NCBI GenBank assembly: GCA_947646915.1 | Contig: CANSII010000014.1 | Coordinates: forward strand, 1 to 38,561 | DNA: 38,561 bases | Origin: an uncultured Clostridium sp. | Lineage (GTDB): Bacteria; Bacillota; Clostridia; TANB77; CAG-508 | Reading direction: 5' to 3' | Part shown: positions 7,078 through 16,442 of the stretch, one piece after another | How the letters are laid out: each line of letters opens with the position of its first letter | Position numbering within the stretch: position 1 is the first letter of the stretch | Position numbers and translations under genes: made by a program | The notes under the pieces: model-generated | The model's database searches: none | What the model was told of the DNA's origin: nothing | Seen by the model: only the letters and a program-made list of their open reading frames with translations

Positions 7078-8392
7078 ATGACAAAAAATGACACACCAAA
7101 AAGTGTAAGATGTTCATTTTGTGGAAAAGCACAAGAAAATGTAAGAAGAATTGTTGCAGGACCAGGGGTTTATATATGTGATGAATGTGTAGATTTATGT
7201 TTAAGTATAATTGAAGCTGAAGGATATGATCAAGATGATGAGTATATATTAAATGATTTAGATAAAATACCAAGTCCGAAAGAAATAAAAAATATTTTAG
7301 ATGATTATGTTATAGGACAAGAAGAAGCTAAAAAGACATTATCTGTTGCAGTTTATAATCACTATAAAAGAATAGCACATGAAGAAAATGCAGACAAAGA
7401 AGATGTTGAAATTCAAAAAAGTAATATATTGATTTTAGGTCCAACTGGTTGTGGAAAAACACTTCTTGCAAGAACATTGGCTAAGATACTAAATGTGCCA
7501 TTTGCAATAGCAGATGCTACAACACTAACAGAGGCAGGATATGTTGGTGAAGATGTAGAAAATATTTTATTAAAATTAATACAAGCTTCTGATGGAGATA
7601 TACAAAAAGCAGAAAAAGGTATAGTATATATTGATGAAATTGATAAAATAACAAGAAAGTCTGAAAATTTATCAATAACAAGAGATGTAAGCCGGAGAAG
7701 GTGTTCAACAAGCACTTCTAAAAATTATAGAAGGAACAGTAGCATCAGTTCCACCTCAAGGAGGAAGAAAACATCCAAATCAAGAAATGATACAGATAAA
7801 TACAGAAAATATTTTATTTATTTGTGGAGGAGCTTTTGAGGGATTAGAGAAAATTATAAACGAAAGAACTGGTAAAAAAGGAATTGGATTTGGAACAAAA
7901 ATAGAAAGCTCAAAAGAAATTAATAAATATGAAGTATTTCAAGAATTATTACCACAAGATTTACTTAAATTTGGTTTAATTCCAGAGTTTATAGGTAGAT
8001 TACCAATAATAGCGACACTTAGAGATTTAGATAAGCAAGCATTAATAAAAATTGCTACAGAACCAAAAAATGCGTTAATTAAACAATATAAAAAATTATT
8101 AGAAATGGATAATGTTGTACTTGATTTTAATAGGGAAGCATTAGAGGCTATTGTTGATAAAGCTATAGAAAGAAAGACAGGGGCGAGAGGTTTACGCTCT
8201 ATAATTGAAGAGATTATGCGTGATATAATGTTTGAAATACCATCAACTTCAAATATATCAAAATGTACTATAACTAAAGAGACAGTTTTAGATAAGAAAG
8301 AACCTGAACTTATTATAGAAGAACGTAAACAAGAAGAAAAAGAGTTAAAGAAGAGACATATTCCACGTAAAAAAGGAAAAGAAACAGCATAG
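7078..8392 (+). CDS. clpX: ClpX AAA+ unfoldase, read through a +1 shift at CGG
   Basis: The N-terminal zinc domain has C12, C15, C34 and C37. Walker A GPTGCGKT is at residues 121-128 and Walker [10 protein letters not shown] near 182-190. The zero frame then reads GTA AGC CGG AGA at 7687-7698 and continues as nonsense to a stop at 7839. Skipping the C at 7693 gives [14 protein letters not shown], exactly the conserved ClpX continuation, and the frame runs to TAG 8392 with sensor and C-terminal domains (ICGGAF, RTGARGLR). Total 437 residues, a normal length. ClpX delivers tagged proteins to ClpP. Intact coding on both sides of the site in a core gene argues against decay. An assembly error is the main alternative. 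Confidence 0.93.
7693..7695 (+). other. CGG +1 site in clpX
   Basis: In-frame codon 206, context AGC CGG A. Skipping C and reading GGA (Gly) restores ClpX. Confidence 0.8.
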
Positions 8393-8405
8393 TTGTTTCT
8401 TTTTT
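8377..8405 (+). terminator. clpX terminator
   Basis: AAAAGAAACA (8377-8386) pairs with TGTTTCTTTT, followed by a T-run. It overlaps the clpX stop. Confidence 0.75.
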
Positions 8406-8424
8406 TATAGTATAGGAAAAATGT

Positions 8425-8462
8425 TCTATTATAGAGAAGTTCTCTGAACTTCCTATAATAGA
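8425..8462. terminator. Bidirectional terminator between clpX and the M14 peptidase
   Basis: TCTATTATAG-A-GAAGTTC (8425-8442) pairs with GAACTTC-CTATAATAGA (8446-8462), about 17 bp with a 3-nt loop, between convergent genes. Confidence 0.75.
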
Positions 8463-8478
8463 AAGTTTTGTTACTCAT

Positions 8479-8943
8479 TTATAAAATTGCACCTAAAATT
8501 AAAATTCCTAAATTATCTTTGTAAATTTGTTCAAATTGAGAAATTGGTAAAGGATTTTCACCAATTCCTGCTTCAATTGTATATCCTGGACGATTATAAG
8601 TTTGAATAAACCAATCCTTGTAACCAGCAAAGCTGGAATTGTAAGGAACTTCTGTCAGTAAATATCCACTTGATTTTTCAAATTGTTTACCAATTTCATA
8701 TCCATGGGGAGGATTAATGTTTTGAAAATTCCAATAAATTTCTTGTCCTTGAGTATGATAAGAAATAGTAAGCCTAAAGTCATGTGCTATTGTAAATTTA
8801 TATATTGCGAAACTTTCAGGTTCTGTTAAGGGTTCATATCCTACAAAATCTCTTGGTGCAGGACCGAGTAAATCCTTGGCTATATTTTATTTCCTTAGCT
8901 TGTTCCCAGCCGAGCTGGAAATTGTAAATTTAAATCCACACCT
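8479..8943 (-). CDS. C-terminal half of M14 zinc carboxypeptidase (gene split by integration)
   Basis: Read on the minus strand from the att core, with +1 shifts at two CGG codons (8910-8912 and 8864-8866), this gives GVDLNLQFPA-GWEQAKEIKYSQGFT-GPAPRDFVGYEP and on to TAA at 8479. SYHTQG carries the third zinc-ligand histidine and YTIEAGIGENPLP the catalytic glutamate of gamma-D-glutamyl-L-diamino-acid endopeptidases, which cut peptidoglycan stem peptides. The N-terminal half lies at 34582-35083. Joined at the 15-bp core, the two parts give about 305 residues in one frame. Without the two +1 shifts the conserved segment breaks twice within 46 nt. Confidence 0.88.
8864..8866 (-). other. CGG +1 site 3 in the M14 peptidase
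   Basis: Minus-strand context ACT CGG T. The shift gives GFT-GPAPRDFVG, a conserved family segment. Confidence 0.8.
8910..8912 (-). other. CGG +1 site 2 in the M14 peptidase
   Basis: Minus-strand context GCT CGG C. The shift gives FPA-GWEQAKE, a conserved family segment. Confidence 0.8.
8929..8943 (+). repeat. Left attachment core (attL) of the integrated elements
   Basis: TTTAAATCCACACCT, identical to 34613-34627. It lies in the M14 coding sequence (codons for GVDL) in the same reading phase at both ends. Flanking GGAAATT (8917-8923) and AATTTCC (8956-8962) form the imperfect inverted repeat usual for large serine integrase sites. Confidence 0.85.
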
Positions 8944-8959
8944 GTGGTCTTTCGTAATT

Positions 8960-9287
8960 TCCAATTTTAATAAAAAATAAATAAAAGTTAGCAATTACCT
9001 GTTAATACTGGATTTTAGATTATAGTGTTAGAGTAGAAATATTTTCAATCTAATGAAAATTTGAGTTCAAAACATTAAAATTACATTAGAGAATTAGCAG
9101 AAGAAATATTAAAACTTATAGAAGAATATTCATAGAAAAATTAGTAAATAATTTATAAGGAGTACCAGGTGTTCTTTTTTAATAACAATTAATATTGGAG
9201 AAATAGGAATTATTTTGTATAAATGATTGATTTTAAGATAAAATAATGATAAAATATTGATAGTGATTATAAAGGAGAGTGTGAATT
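8960..9287. other. Left-end non-coding region of element 1
   Basis: No supported gene. A few very short frames (for example near 9090-9130) stop quickly. The end of this stretch holds the leader and GGAGAG ribosome site of the antitoxin gene. Confidence 0.5.
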
Positions 9288-9599
9288 ATGATTAATATAA
9301 GACCAGTGTCAGATTTAAGAAATAAATATCCAGAAATAGAGGACTTAGTTTTAAAAGAAGATGAAGCAGTTTATTTGACCAAAAATGGATATGGTTCAAT
9401 GGTAGTATTGAGTTTAGAAAAATATGCAGAAATGTTAAAAGTATTAGACAAAGAAAAAGCTCTAGAAGCCAGATTTGGAGTAATAGATATTGATAAAGCT
9501 TTAGAAGAAGCAGAGGAAGAAGCTAATAATCCTAATACTAAATGTTATTCTCATGAAGAAATGAAACAAATGGCAAGGAGGATAATTGATGGCAAATAA
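9288..9599 (+). CDS. Phd/YefM-family antitoxin
   Basis: 103 residues. The N-terminal VSDLRNKYPEIEDLVLKEDE, then VYLTKNGYGSMVVLSLEKYAEML, is the DNA-binding fold of type II Phd/YefM antitoxins. The acidic C-terminal tail wraps the toxin. These antitoxins neutralise a RelE-type ribonuclease and repress their own promoter. The end overlaps the toxin start by 11 nt, implying translational coupling. Confidence 0.9.
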   Translation: MINIRPVSDLRNKYPEIEDLVLKEDEAVYLTKNGYGSMVVLSLEKYAEMLKVLDKEKALEARFGVIDIDKALEEAEEEANNPNTKCYSHEEMKQMARRIIDGK

Positions 9600-9903
9600 A
9601 AAATATGAAATAAGATATCTTCCAACATTTATTTCACAATTTAATAATATTTTATATTACATTACATATGAACTAAAAAATAAAATTGCAGCAGATAATT
9701 TTTATAATGAAGTTATAAAGCAAATTGAGATAAGAAGTAATTCTCCAGAGTCATATGAAGTTTTTAAAATAATCAAAAATGGAGAAACAAAATATTATAA
9801 AATAAATGTAAAGAACTATACAATATTTTATGTCGTAAAAAATAATGTAATGGAAATAAGAAGAATATATTATAGTCAAAGAAATTTTGAGAATTTAATA
9901 TAA
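9589..9903 (+). CDS. RelE/ParE-superfamily toxin
   Basis: 104 residues from ATG 9589, with AAGGAGG just upstream inside the antitoxin gene. Features are the ISQFNNILYYITYELKNKIAADNF helical N-terminus, the YKINVKNYTIFYVVKNN strands and the C-terminal RRIYYSQRNFENLI, which matches the plasmid-stabilisation toxin fold. It likely cuts mRNA on the ribosome or blocks gyrase. The pair probably maintains the element. Confidence 0.88.
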   Translation: MANKKYEIRYLPTFISQFNNILYYITYELKNKIAADNFYNEVIKQIEIRSNSPESYEVFKIIKNGETKYYKINVKNYTIFYVVKNNVMEIRRIYYSQRNFENLI

Positions 9904-9907
9904 AACG

Positions 9908-9952
9908 AAAAGAACTCAAAATAGTGTGAAAACATTATTTGGTGTTCTTTTT
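9908..9952 (+). terminator. Terminator after the Phd/RelE pair
   Basis: AAAAGAAC (9908-9915) pairs with GTTCTTTT (9944-9951) and AAATAGTG with CATTATTT inside, then T-rich sequence. Confidence 0.75.
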
Positions 9953-10030
9953 ATTTTATATTAAAGAATTAGCAAAAGGTGAATATTAGAGATATCGAAT
10001 AGACATCTAATAAAAAAATGTGTATCTCGC

Positions 10031-10139
10031 TAAAAACCACGCTTTTAGGCTGTTATTGGGCGAGGAGATATCGCCCTGATCCTGCAAAATTGTCTGAGGA
10101 CAATTTTGATTCTCGCTGTAGGAGAAAGAAAGGAGAAAT
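10031..10139 (+). promoter_or_regulatory. Structured leader before the RHH-like gene
   Basis: Two strong hairpins: GGGCGA with TCGCCC (about 10058-10076), and a perfect 10-bp CAAAATTGTC with GACAATTTTG (about 10085-10108). Placement before a DNA-binding mobilisation-type gene resembles 27914-28020 in element 2. It may be an oriT/nic region or an autoregulatory leader. Confidence 0.5.
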
Positions 10140-10601
10140 TTGAAAGAACAAAAGGAAAAAGAAAAACTAATTCCAATTATAGTAAGAATTCCAAAGTATA
10201 AAAAAGACATGCTAGAAAAACTTGCAACAAAACAAGGAATATACGAAGCGGATGTTATAAGAAATGGAATTGATAAAGAATTAGACATTCAAATGTATAA
10301 GGACAATATGGATTTTATTATAAAAGAACTAGACAATATGATAGATGCAAAATTAGATCCATTTATAAAAACACAAAGAAAAATAAATGCAAAGAATTTA
10401 AGAACAAGTGCTATTAATACATATTTAACAGGAGAAGTTCTCCATAGATTATTAGGTGATGAAATGCATAAAGATTTTATACAAATGTTGAACAATGCTC
10501 GTAAAAAAGCAAATTATTATATTAATAGAGATACAGACAATATGTCAAAACAAGATTTATATGATTTTTATACAATAGGAGAAATGTATCGAAATGAATA
10601 A
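10140..10601 (+). CDS. Ribbon-helix-helix-like mobile-element protein
   Basis: 153 residues from TTG 10140, behind AAAGGAG. The N-terminal LIPIIVRIPKYKKDMLEKLATKQGIYEADVIRNGIDKEL pattern (strand, helix, turn, helix) resembles a ribbon-helix-helix DNA-binding unit. A long, charged helical region follows. The structured leader suggests a mobilisation accessory or autoregulator. I do not recognise a named family. No in-frame CGG (GCG GAT is in phase). Confidence 0.6.
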   Translation: MKEQKEKEKLIPIIVRIPKYKKDMLEKLATKQGIYEADVIRNGIDKELDIQMYKDNMDFIIKELDNMIDAKLDPFIKTQRKINAKNLRTSAINTYLTGEVLHRLLGDEMHKDFIQMLNNARKKANYYINRDTDNMSKQDLYDFYTIGEMYRNE

Positions 10602-10617
10602 CTAAATATTAATACAC

Positions 10618-10652
10618 AAAAAAAGCATTCGTGAAAATACGAATGTTTTTTT
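10618..10652 (+). terminator. Terminator after the RHH-like gene
   Basis: AAAAGCATTCGT pairs with ACGAATGTTTTT around GAAAAT, followed by a long T-run. Confidence 0.8.
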
Positions 10653-11142
10653 TGCGCAACGAGAGATGCCATAAACTCGTTGTAAAATAATAAAGTGACA
10701 GGTGTTATGAGCCGATGCTATAAAGTTCATTCGTATGAGTATAAACAGTCTATTTATACAAAATGCGTAAGTGAGATTTTGTAACATATACTCACAATAA
10801 AATAAAGAGTTTCAGGAGGCAAAACTTGTAAGAGGATATGTAGGTGTAAAAAGTGTGGGCAAGGATGCACAAAGTTTGGAAAAACAGCATCTGCAGTAGA
10901 TTAATTAAATCTACATACTAGACTATCATAATTGAAAGCGAAGGAATAATGGGGTTCAATTAGGATGTATTATTTATAAAACAATGGGATAATACATCAT
11001 TTTTCTGCTCAGAAATTTCAAGGGTTCAAATAAAAAAAGAGATATTTTTTTTGTGTATGAAAAAATAATTAAAAGTACTGTTGACAAAGTATTAGAACAG
11101 AGTTAACATCACACAAACCTTAGAGGAAGGAGGAAAGTAATC
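10653..11142. other. Gene-poor region with hairpins
   Basis: Contains CAACGAG/CTCGTTG near 10657-10682 and GATGTATTAT/ATAATACATC near 10962-10997. A frame at about 10815-10890 reads LVRGYVGVKSVGKDAQSLEK and stops without a clear start, perhaps a gene remnant. Nothing else supported. Confidence 0.4.
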
Positions 11143-11430
11143 TTGTTAGTAAAAGAAAATAAAGGAAAATATGAACTAAAAAATATCATTAAACAAATGT
11201 ATTTATTTCGAAAAGATGAAATTACTGATATGATAGAAAGAGATAATACAATAAGTTTAGATGAATTAGGAAAATTACCAGAAGATATTAGAAATGAAAT
11301 CATTCAAAAGTTAAAAGAAAGAAAACTATTAGAAAGAGAAAATCATATAAATGATTATAGTTTATATGAACAATTTTATATTACAGGGTTTAAAGATGGA
11401 ATTAGCACTTTATTAGAAAGCTTAGAGTAG
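11143..11430 (+). CDS. Small element-borne protein, DUF6809-like
   Basis: 95 residues from TTG 11143, behind GGAAGGAGG. Mostly helical and charged. The C-terminal YITGFKDGISTLLESL resembles the closing helix of DUF6809-type proteins common on Clostridia mobile elements (a recollection, not tested). Function unknown. Confidence 0.55.
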   Translation: MLVKENKGKYELKNIIKQMYLFRKDEITDMIERDNTISLDELGKLPEDIRNEIIQKLKERKLLERENHINDYSLYEQFYITGFKDGISTLLESLE

Positions 11431-11655
11431 ATGTGTTTAAAATTTGTTTTCTCACACAATATTACTCTGGATACTTGCATTAAAAAATAATATTGAAAGC
11501 GAGCATATTTGAAGTATAAAAAATATATGAGTAAATTATGAAAACTGTAATCTACTTATATATTTTTTATTTTTTCAATTTATTGTAAAATCTGTAAACT
11601 TATGATAAGATTATGAACAATTAATATGTATATAAATCAAGAATGGAGGTACATA

Positions 11656-12754
11656 ATGGTTAATATTGGAATAATCCGGAACTGGAGTTGGAATAAGAAC
11701 ATATTTTAATACGTTTAAAAAATTAGAAAATGCAAATGTAATAGCAATTTGTGGTAGTAGTAAAGAAAGAGCAGAAAAGTTTGCAAAAGAAAATGATATA
11801 AAAATAGCTTGTAAAGATTATAAAGAATTAATTGATTTAGAAAATTTAGATTTAATTTGTATTACAGCACCAAATAAATATCATTATGAATATGCTAAGT
11901 ATTGCATAAACGCTAATAAGAATATGATATTAGAAAAGCCAGCTACTATGACAATAGAAGAAGCAAATGAATTAAAGCAAATGATTTATAATAGTGATAA
12001 AATTAATATTATAAATCATCAATTAAGATTTAACCCATATTTATTAAAAGTAAGAGAAATAATAGAACAAGGATTATTAGGTAGAATTTATTATATGAAT
12101 ATACATCAACAAAGTACAGGATTTTCTAATAAGGATATGAAGTGGACTTGGAGTTTAGAAGAAAAAGAAGGTGGCGGAGTAAGGCTTGCAATGGGAAGCC
12201 ATTTGATAGATTTACTAAGATTTTGGTTAAAAAAAGAAATATTAACAGTAAAAGGCAATATGGATGTTGTAATTCCTAAAAGGTTAGATAGTAATGGAAA
12301 TATAAAAGATGTTACTGCATGTTCATTCTTTGATGCTAATTTGAATTTTGAAGATAATATTACTGTAAATTGTTCAGCTACATGTAGTGCGATTGGAAAA
12401 AATGAATTCAATTTTCAAATATATGGCGAAAATGGAGAGTTACATTTTGATTTAGAAAACAAATTAATAGTATATTTTATAAATGAAAAAGGAATAAAGC
12501 ATAAAATTAAAATAGAAGGTGTAACAAAAGAAGAACAAGAAAATAAGGTATCAATATTTAGTGGTTCATTTATTTATTATGCGAAGCCACTGTTATCTGC
12601 AATAGAAAAAAGTAATGAAAATTTGTTAAAAAATGCATCAAAAATAGATGATGCAATAGAAAATCAAAAAATATTAGATGCAATTAAGGAATCTACTATA
12701 GAAGGAAGAACAATTGAATTGAATAGTGGATATAGAAGTAATATTAAATGTTAG
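11656..12754 (+). CDS. Gfo/Idh/MocA-family oxidoreductase, read through a +1 shift at CGG
   Basis: ATG 11656 follows TGGAGG. The zero frame gives MVNIGII then CGG at 11677-11679 and soon stops. Skipping the C gives NIGII-GTGVGIRTYF, the Rossmann GxGxxG nucleotide-binding loop. The frame then runs unbroken to TAG 12754 (365 residues). The family EKP motif is present (MILEKPATM), followed by the C-terminal sheet domain. It likely oxidises or reduces a sugar or cyclitol with NAD(P). First gene of the element 1 cargo operon. A gene caller would wrongly start it at 11924, losing the cofactor domain. Confidence 0.92.
11677..11679 (+). other. CGG +1 site in the MocA-type oxidoreductase
   Basis: Codon 8, context ATC CGG A. 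The shift creates the GTG of the dinucleotide-binding loop. Confidence 0.8.
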
Positions 12755-12763
12755 GAGATAATT

Positions 12764-13591
12764 ATGAGAAGCCTAGAAAATGCATTTTATATTGGAAATA
12801 ATAGAGCAATGATATCATTAGGACCACTAACTGATAAAAAATATTGTCCATATAGTTGTGCTTTTTGCTATGTTAAAAGTGGTTTTATGAAATATAAGAA
12901 ATTAGAAATAGATAATATAATAGAATTTCTAGAGAAAAATAAAGAAAAATATAATATTGTTTATATTTCAGGAGATACAGATAGCTTTGCTCCGCCTAGA
13001 ACTGATAAAGCTATAGAATTAATAAAAAGAATATCTGAATTTATAGATGTAGATATAACATTTACAACTAGAACAACATTTAATGACGATAATTTAAAAA
13101 AATTAAAAAATATTAATGATTATATGAAAAACAAAAATCATAAATTGATTGTGAGTATTAGTATTTCTAGATTATATTCAGCAAACTATATAGAACCAGC
13201 TCCAATTCCAAGTCCAGAAGAAAGAATAGAAATGTTAAAAAAGTTAAAAGAAAATGGATTATATACTATATTAGCCACTAGACCATTTTTGCCTATAATT
13301 ACTTCAGATGAATATATAGAAATAATAAAAAGATCTAAAAATTATGTGGATGCAGTACTAGGAGAAACATGGTATGCAGATGAAAAACTTATTAATGATG
13401 TATGTAAAGATTTTGATATGAAAAAAGTACAATTTGTAGAGAAAATAATGGATTTTGACAATAATGATAAAGTATGGAAATGTTATGAAGCAAAAGAAAT
13501 AGTTGAAAAGGTAACTCAATTTTGTAAGGAGAATGGAATACCTTTTTATATGAGGAGTAATCCTGCAATAGAATATATTAGAAGTAGATAA
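12764..13591 (+). CDS. Radical SAM protein
   Basis: 275 residues. KKYCPYSCAFCYV has the CxxxCxxC cysteines that bind the 4Fe-4S cluster, followed by a TIM-barrel body with VYISGDTDSF and VSISISRLYS strands. The reaction is unknown; the SPL-like compact form lacks extra cysteine clusters. It begins 9 nt after the oxidoreductase stop, so the two are coupled. Confidence 0.88.
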   Translation: MRSLENAFYIGNNRAMISLGPLTDKKYCPYSCAFCYVKSGFMKYKKLEIDNIIEFLEKNKEKYNIVYISGDTDSFAPPRTDKAIELIKRISEFIDVDITFTTRTTFNDDNLKKLKNINDYMKNKNHKLIVSISISRLYSANYIEPAPIPSPEERIEMLKKLKENGLYTILATRPFLPIITSDEYIEIIKRSKNYVDAVLGETWYADEKLINDVCKDFDMKKVQFVEKIMDFDNNDKVWKCYEAKEIVEKVTQFCKENGIPFYMRSNPAIEYIRSR

Positions 13592-13694
13592 AGAAACAGG
13601 AGAGAATAGAGTTATAGCATTTTATTTGTTATATTCTTTATTTTTTATCAAATCTATAGTAAAATGATGGCAAGAACAAATAGGGAGTTTTAAA

Positions 13695-14264
13695 ATGAAA
13701 GTTTTAATATTAAGTTTCAGTAGTAATCAAGTAAATGAAGATAGTTTTATACCAAATAAAATTGGATTAACTTTTTCTTGCGCTCAAGAATGTGAAAAAG
13801 AATTGAGAAATCTAGGAAATGAGGTAGAACATATTTGTATAAATAAAAAGAATATAAAGAAATATATTGCATGTGGTAAAAGAGGATGGGGAATTTGTTT
13901 AGATAAACATATCTGCATACAAAAAGACGATTTTAATGAAATTTATAAATATATGGAAAATTTTGATGCTTATGTATTTATTACTCCAGTATATTTTCAC
14001 GAAATGAGTGAATCAGCAAAAACATTCTTTGACAGATTAAAAAGATGTGATGCTTTTAATGATGATTCAAAAATAAAAAGAAAGAAAATCGTTTGCATTG
14101 CTTGTGCAGGAGGTAGTGGTAGTGGAACAGAAGAAACATTAAAATCATTTGATATATTAAATTACTTTTTAGGAACTGACATGTATGCAAGAATACCAGT
14201 AACAAAAGCAAATTTTGAAAGTCAAAAAGAGATTATAAATAATGCAATGAAATTGGAGGAATAG
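13695..14264 (+). CDS. NAD(P)H-dependent FMN reductase / flavodoxin-like protein
   Basis: 189 residues, flavodoxin fold: N-terminal strand MKVLILSFSSN, middle ITPVYFHEMSESAKTFFDRL (the P-x-Y flavin-binding loop of iron-sulfur flavoprotein/NADPH-FMN reductase families) and CAGGSGSGTEETL. Probably a flavin reductase. It follows the radical SAM gene after 103 nt and may have its own promoter there. Confidence 0.85.
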   Translation: MKVLILSFSSNQVNEDSFIPNKIGLTFSCAQECEKELRNLGNEVEHICINKKNIKKYIACGKRGWGICLDKHICIQKDDFNEIYKYMENFDAYVFITPVYFHEMSESAKTFFDRLKRCDAFNDDSKIKRKKIVCIACAGGSGSGTEETLKSFDILNYFLGTDMYARIPVTKANFESQKEIINNAMKLEE

Positions 14265-14267
14265 TAT

Positions 14268-15107
14268 ATGAACTACAGTTATGTAATGGGAATCAATAAT
14301 ATTGATGCACTTAAACAAGATAATTTTAAAATAAAATCATTTGGGAATAATTATGGAGTTATATTTGATGATAACAAAATTGAATTGTTTGAAAAATATA
14401 TATGTGAAACACTTGAAAATGGATTTTGGAATGAATATCTAGGTAAAGATAAGGTATTTATCTTTAAATTCAAAAATGGCGATATAAAGAAATATGTTCT
14501 AAATAATGATAATGAAAAAGAAATATTGAAATTATGTTGTGAATTTGCAGAATGTGAATTTGAATCTATCGACAAAATGTTAAGAGATAATAGTTTTTAT
14601 GCAGAAACTTATTATGCAGGAAATATTATAGATAATACATTTATTGATTTTTTGATTAGGGCAAAGAAATCCACTTATGCTAATAGTGCAATTGAAAAGG
14701 TTGTAGAAAGTAGAGTTGGATCATCAGACTATAATTATGAAGAAATAATTGATAATAAAAAATATACATATCACGATACATATTTTGGTGGAATTAAATT
14801 TATGGGTGAGGAAGTTGTATATTGTGATGATAATAAGCCAATATGGGGAATGAATTATTATGGTATAACTTATGATGATGCACTAGGCGAAGAAGCAATG
14901 GATAACGCATTAAGACCAGCACTAATGAAAGTTGGCGAAGATAGAAATATAATTCCAGCAAGAGGACCAATTAAGTTTGAAAATAATGGATATATCTATA
15001 CTTTTAAAACAAATGGAACAATAGAAAACTTTGATGGTATTGAGCAAGTATATAAAGATAATAATTTAATATATGAGCTTCATTGTTCTGGTGGAATAAT
15101 AAAATAA
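14268..15107 (+). CDS. DUF5680-domain protein
   Basis: 279 residues. The C-terminal half (from about residue 122: FIDFLIRAKKSTYA, YTYHDTYFGGIKFMGEEVVY, WGMNYYG, RPALMKVGEDRNIIPARGP) is a clear DUF5680 domain, often attached to an HTH in other proteins. The N-terminal 110 residues are not an HTH and I do not recognise them. It starts 3 nt after the flavodoxin stop. Confidence 0.8.
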   Translation: MNYSYVMGINNIDALKQDNFKIKSFGNNYGVIFDDNKIELFEKYICETLENGFWNEYLGKDKVFIFKFKNGDIKKYVLNNDNEKEILKLCCEFAECEFESIDKMLRDNSFYAETYYAGNIIDNTFIDFLIRAKKSTYANSAIEKVVESRVGSSDYNYEEIIDNKKYTYHDTYFGGIKFMGEEVVYCDDNKPIWGMNYYGITYDDALGEEAMDNALRPALMKVGEDRNIIPARGPIKFENNGYIYTFKTNGTIENFDGIEQVYKDNNLIYELHCSGGIIK

Positions 15108-15128
15108 ATTGAAATGGAGATGAGTTTT

Positions 15129-16055
15129 ATGAATATTTATATAACTTATGAAAGAACATTTTTTACAGAAAAACAAATTAAGGAATTAGAGCAATATGGA
15201 AAGCTAATATTTTTAGAGAGTTATTTTGATTTAGACAAAGCACAATATTTACAAGATAATACGGAAAAGATCTTAATGGCTGATCCAGAATGGTATAAGT
15301 GGAATTTAAGGAAAGAACATATAAGTAAAATTGAAAATTTAAAGGCAATATGTATAAATACAACTGCTTTTGATTGGATTGATTGGCAATATTGTAAAGA
15401 TAATAGAATAATAGTAACACATACTCCAAAATATTCTACTGATTCTGTTGCAGAATATGCTATTTTCTTAATGATGTGTTTAGCAAAGAAACTACCAATT
15501 CAAATAAAAACAAATTATAAAATGGAATACAATCATGAAATGTTAAATACAGAAATAAGAAACAAAACAGTTGGTATAATAGGTTTAGGAACGATTGGTA
15601 CAAGAGTTGCAGAGCTTTGCAATAATTTAGGAATGAAAGTTATGTATTGGAGTAAAAATCCTAAAGAAAATAAATATAAAAGAGTTGAAATTGATGAAAT
15701 TTTTGAGAAAGCTGACTTTATTATTCCTACATTTGCAACAAATGAAGAAACAAGAAAAATTATTACAGATAGTCGAATTGAAATGATGAATGGAAACAGT
15801 ATAATAAATATTATAATCAATCCTATAGAAATCTATAATCATAAATTAATGTTAGAAAAAGCAGAGAACAATGAAATAGGTTACGCATTTGAAATATATG
15901 ATGATAAAACATTAAATGATTATAAAGGAAATGTAATGGCAACTGCACCATATTCATTTTATACAAAAGAATCAATAGATAGATTAGTAGATTTGTGGTG
16001 TAATAATACTATTTCAATATTAGAAAATAAATCACAAAATGTTGTAGGCTCTTAA
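15129..16055 (+). CDS. D-2-hydroxyacid dehydrogenase-like protein lacking catalytic residues
   Basis: 308 residues from ATG 15129, with GGAGATGAG ahead. An ATG at 15114 would place that site inside the gene. The NAD-binding loop VGIIGLGTIGTRVAE is at about 148-162. The usual NTARG catalytic arginine block is replaced by NIIINP (about 227-232), and the usual TPH histidine by APY (Y275). It therefore probably binds NAD and ligand but lacks normal dehydrogenase chemistry, or performs another reaction. Confidence 0.8.
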   Translation: MNIYITYERTFFTEKQIKELEQYGKLIFLESYFDLDKAQYLQDNTEKILMADPEWYKWNLRKEHISKIENLKAICINTTAFDWIDWQYCKDNRIIVTHTPKYSTDSVAEYAIFLMMCLAKKLPIQIKTNYKMEYNHEMLNTEIRNKTVGIIGLGTIGTRVAELCNNLGMKVMYWSKNPKENKYKRVEIDEIFEKADFIIPTFATNEETRKIITDSRIEMMNGNSIINIIINPIEIYNHKLMLEKAENNEIGYAFEIYDDKTLNDYKGNVMATAPYSFYTKESIDRLVDLWCNNTISILENKSQNVVGS

Positions 16056-16072
16056 TTGTAGGAGGAAATATT

Positions 16073-16417
16073 ATGGATAGAAAATATATAGAAAATTGGT
16101 TAGATATTCTAAAGGAATCTTGGTTAAATAAAGATTCTAATAAAGCAGCATCATTATTTACTAATACAAACTTTTATCAAGAAACACCATTTTTAATACC
16201 TTATACTAAATATGAAGAAATTGCAAAAGAATGGAAGAATATTAACAATCAAGATATAAAGAAGTTAGAATTTAAAATTCTAGCAATAGATAATAATATA
16301 GTAATTGTAAATTGGATATTTCAAAGAGATGTTACAGAATTTGATGGTATATATGAAATAAAATTCAATGATAATAATGAATGTATTTATTTTAAAAGTT
16401 GGGAAATGGAAAAATAA
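16073..16417 (+). CDS. NTF2/SnoaL-like protein
   Basis: 114 residues with the small cone-shaped NTF2 pattern: helical WLDILKESWLNKDSNKAASLF, then TPF.LIPYTKYEEIAKEW and strands ending FDGIYEIKF. Members are small isomerases, dehydratases or ligand-binding proteins. It starts behind GGAGG. Confidence 0.75.
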   Translation: MDRKYIENWLDILKESWLNKDSNKAASLFTNTNFYQETPFLIPYTKYEEIAKEWKNINNQDIKKLEFKILAIDNNIVIVNWIFQRDVTEFDGIYEIKFNDNNECIYFKSWEMEK

Positions 16418-16442
16418 TTTATAGAAAGGTTTAATAGAAGAA

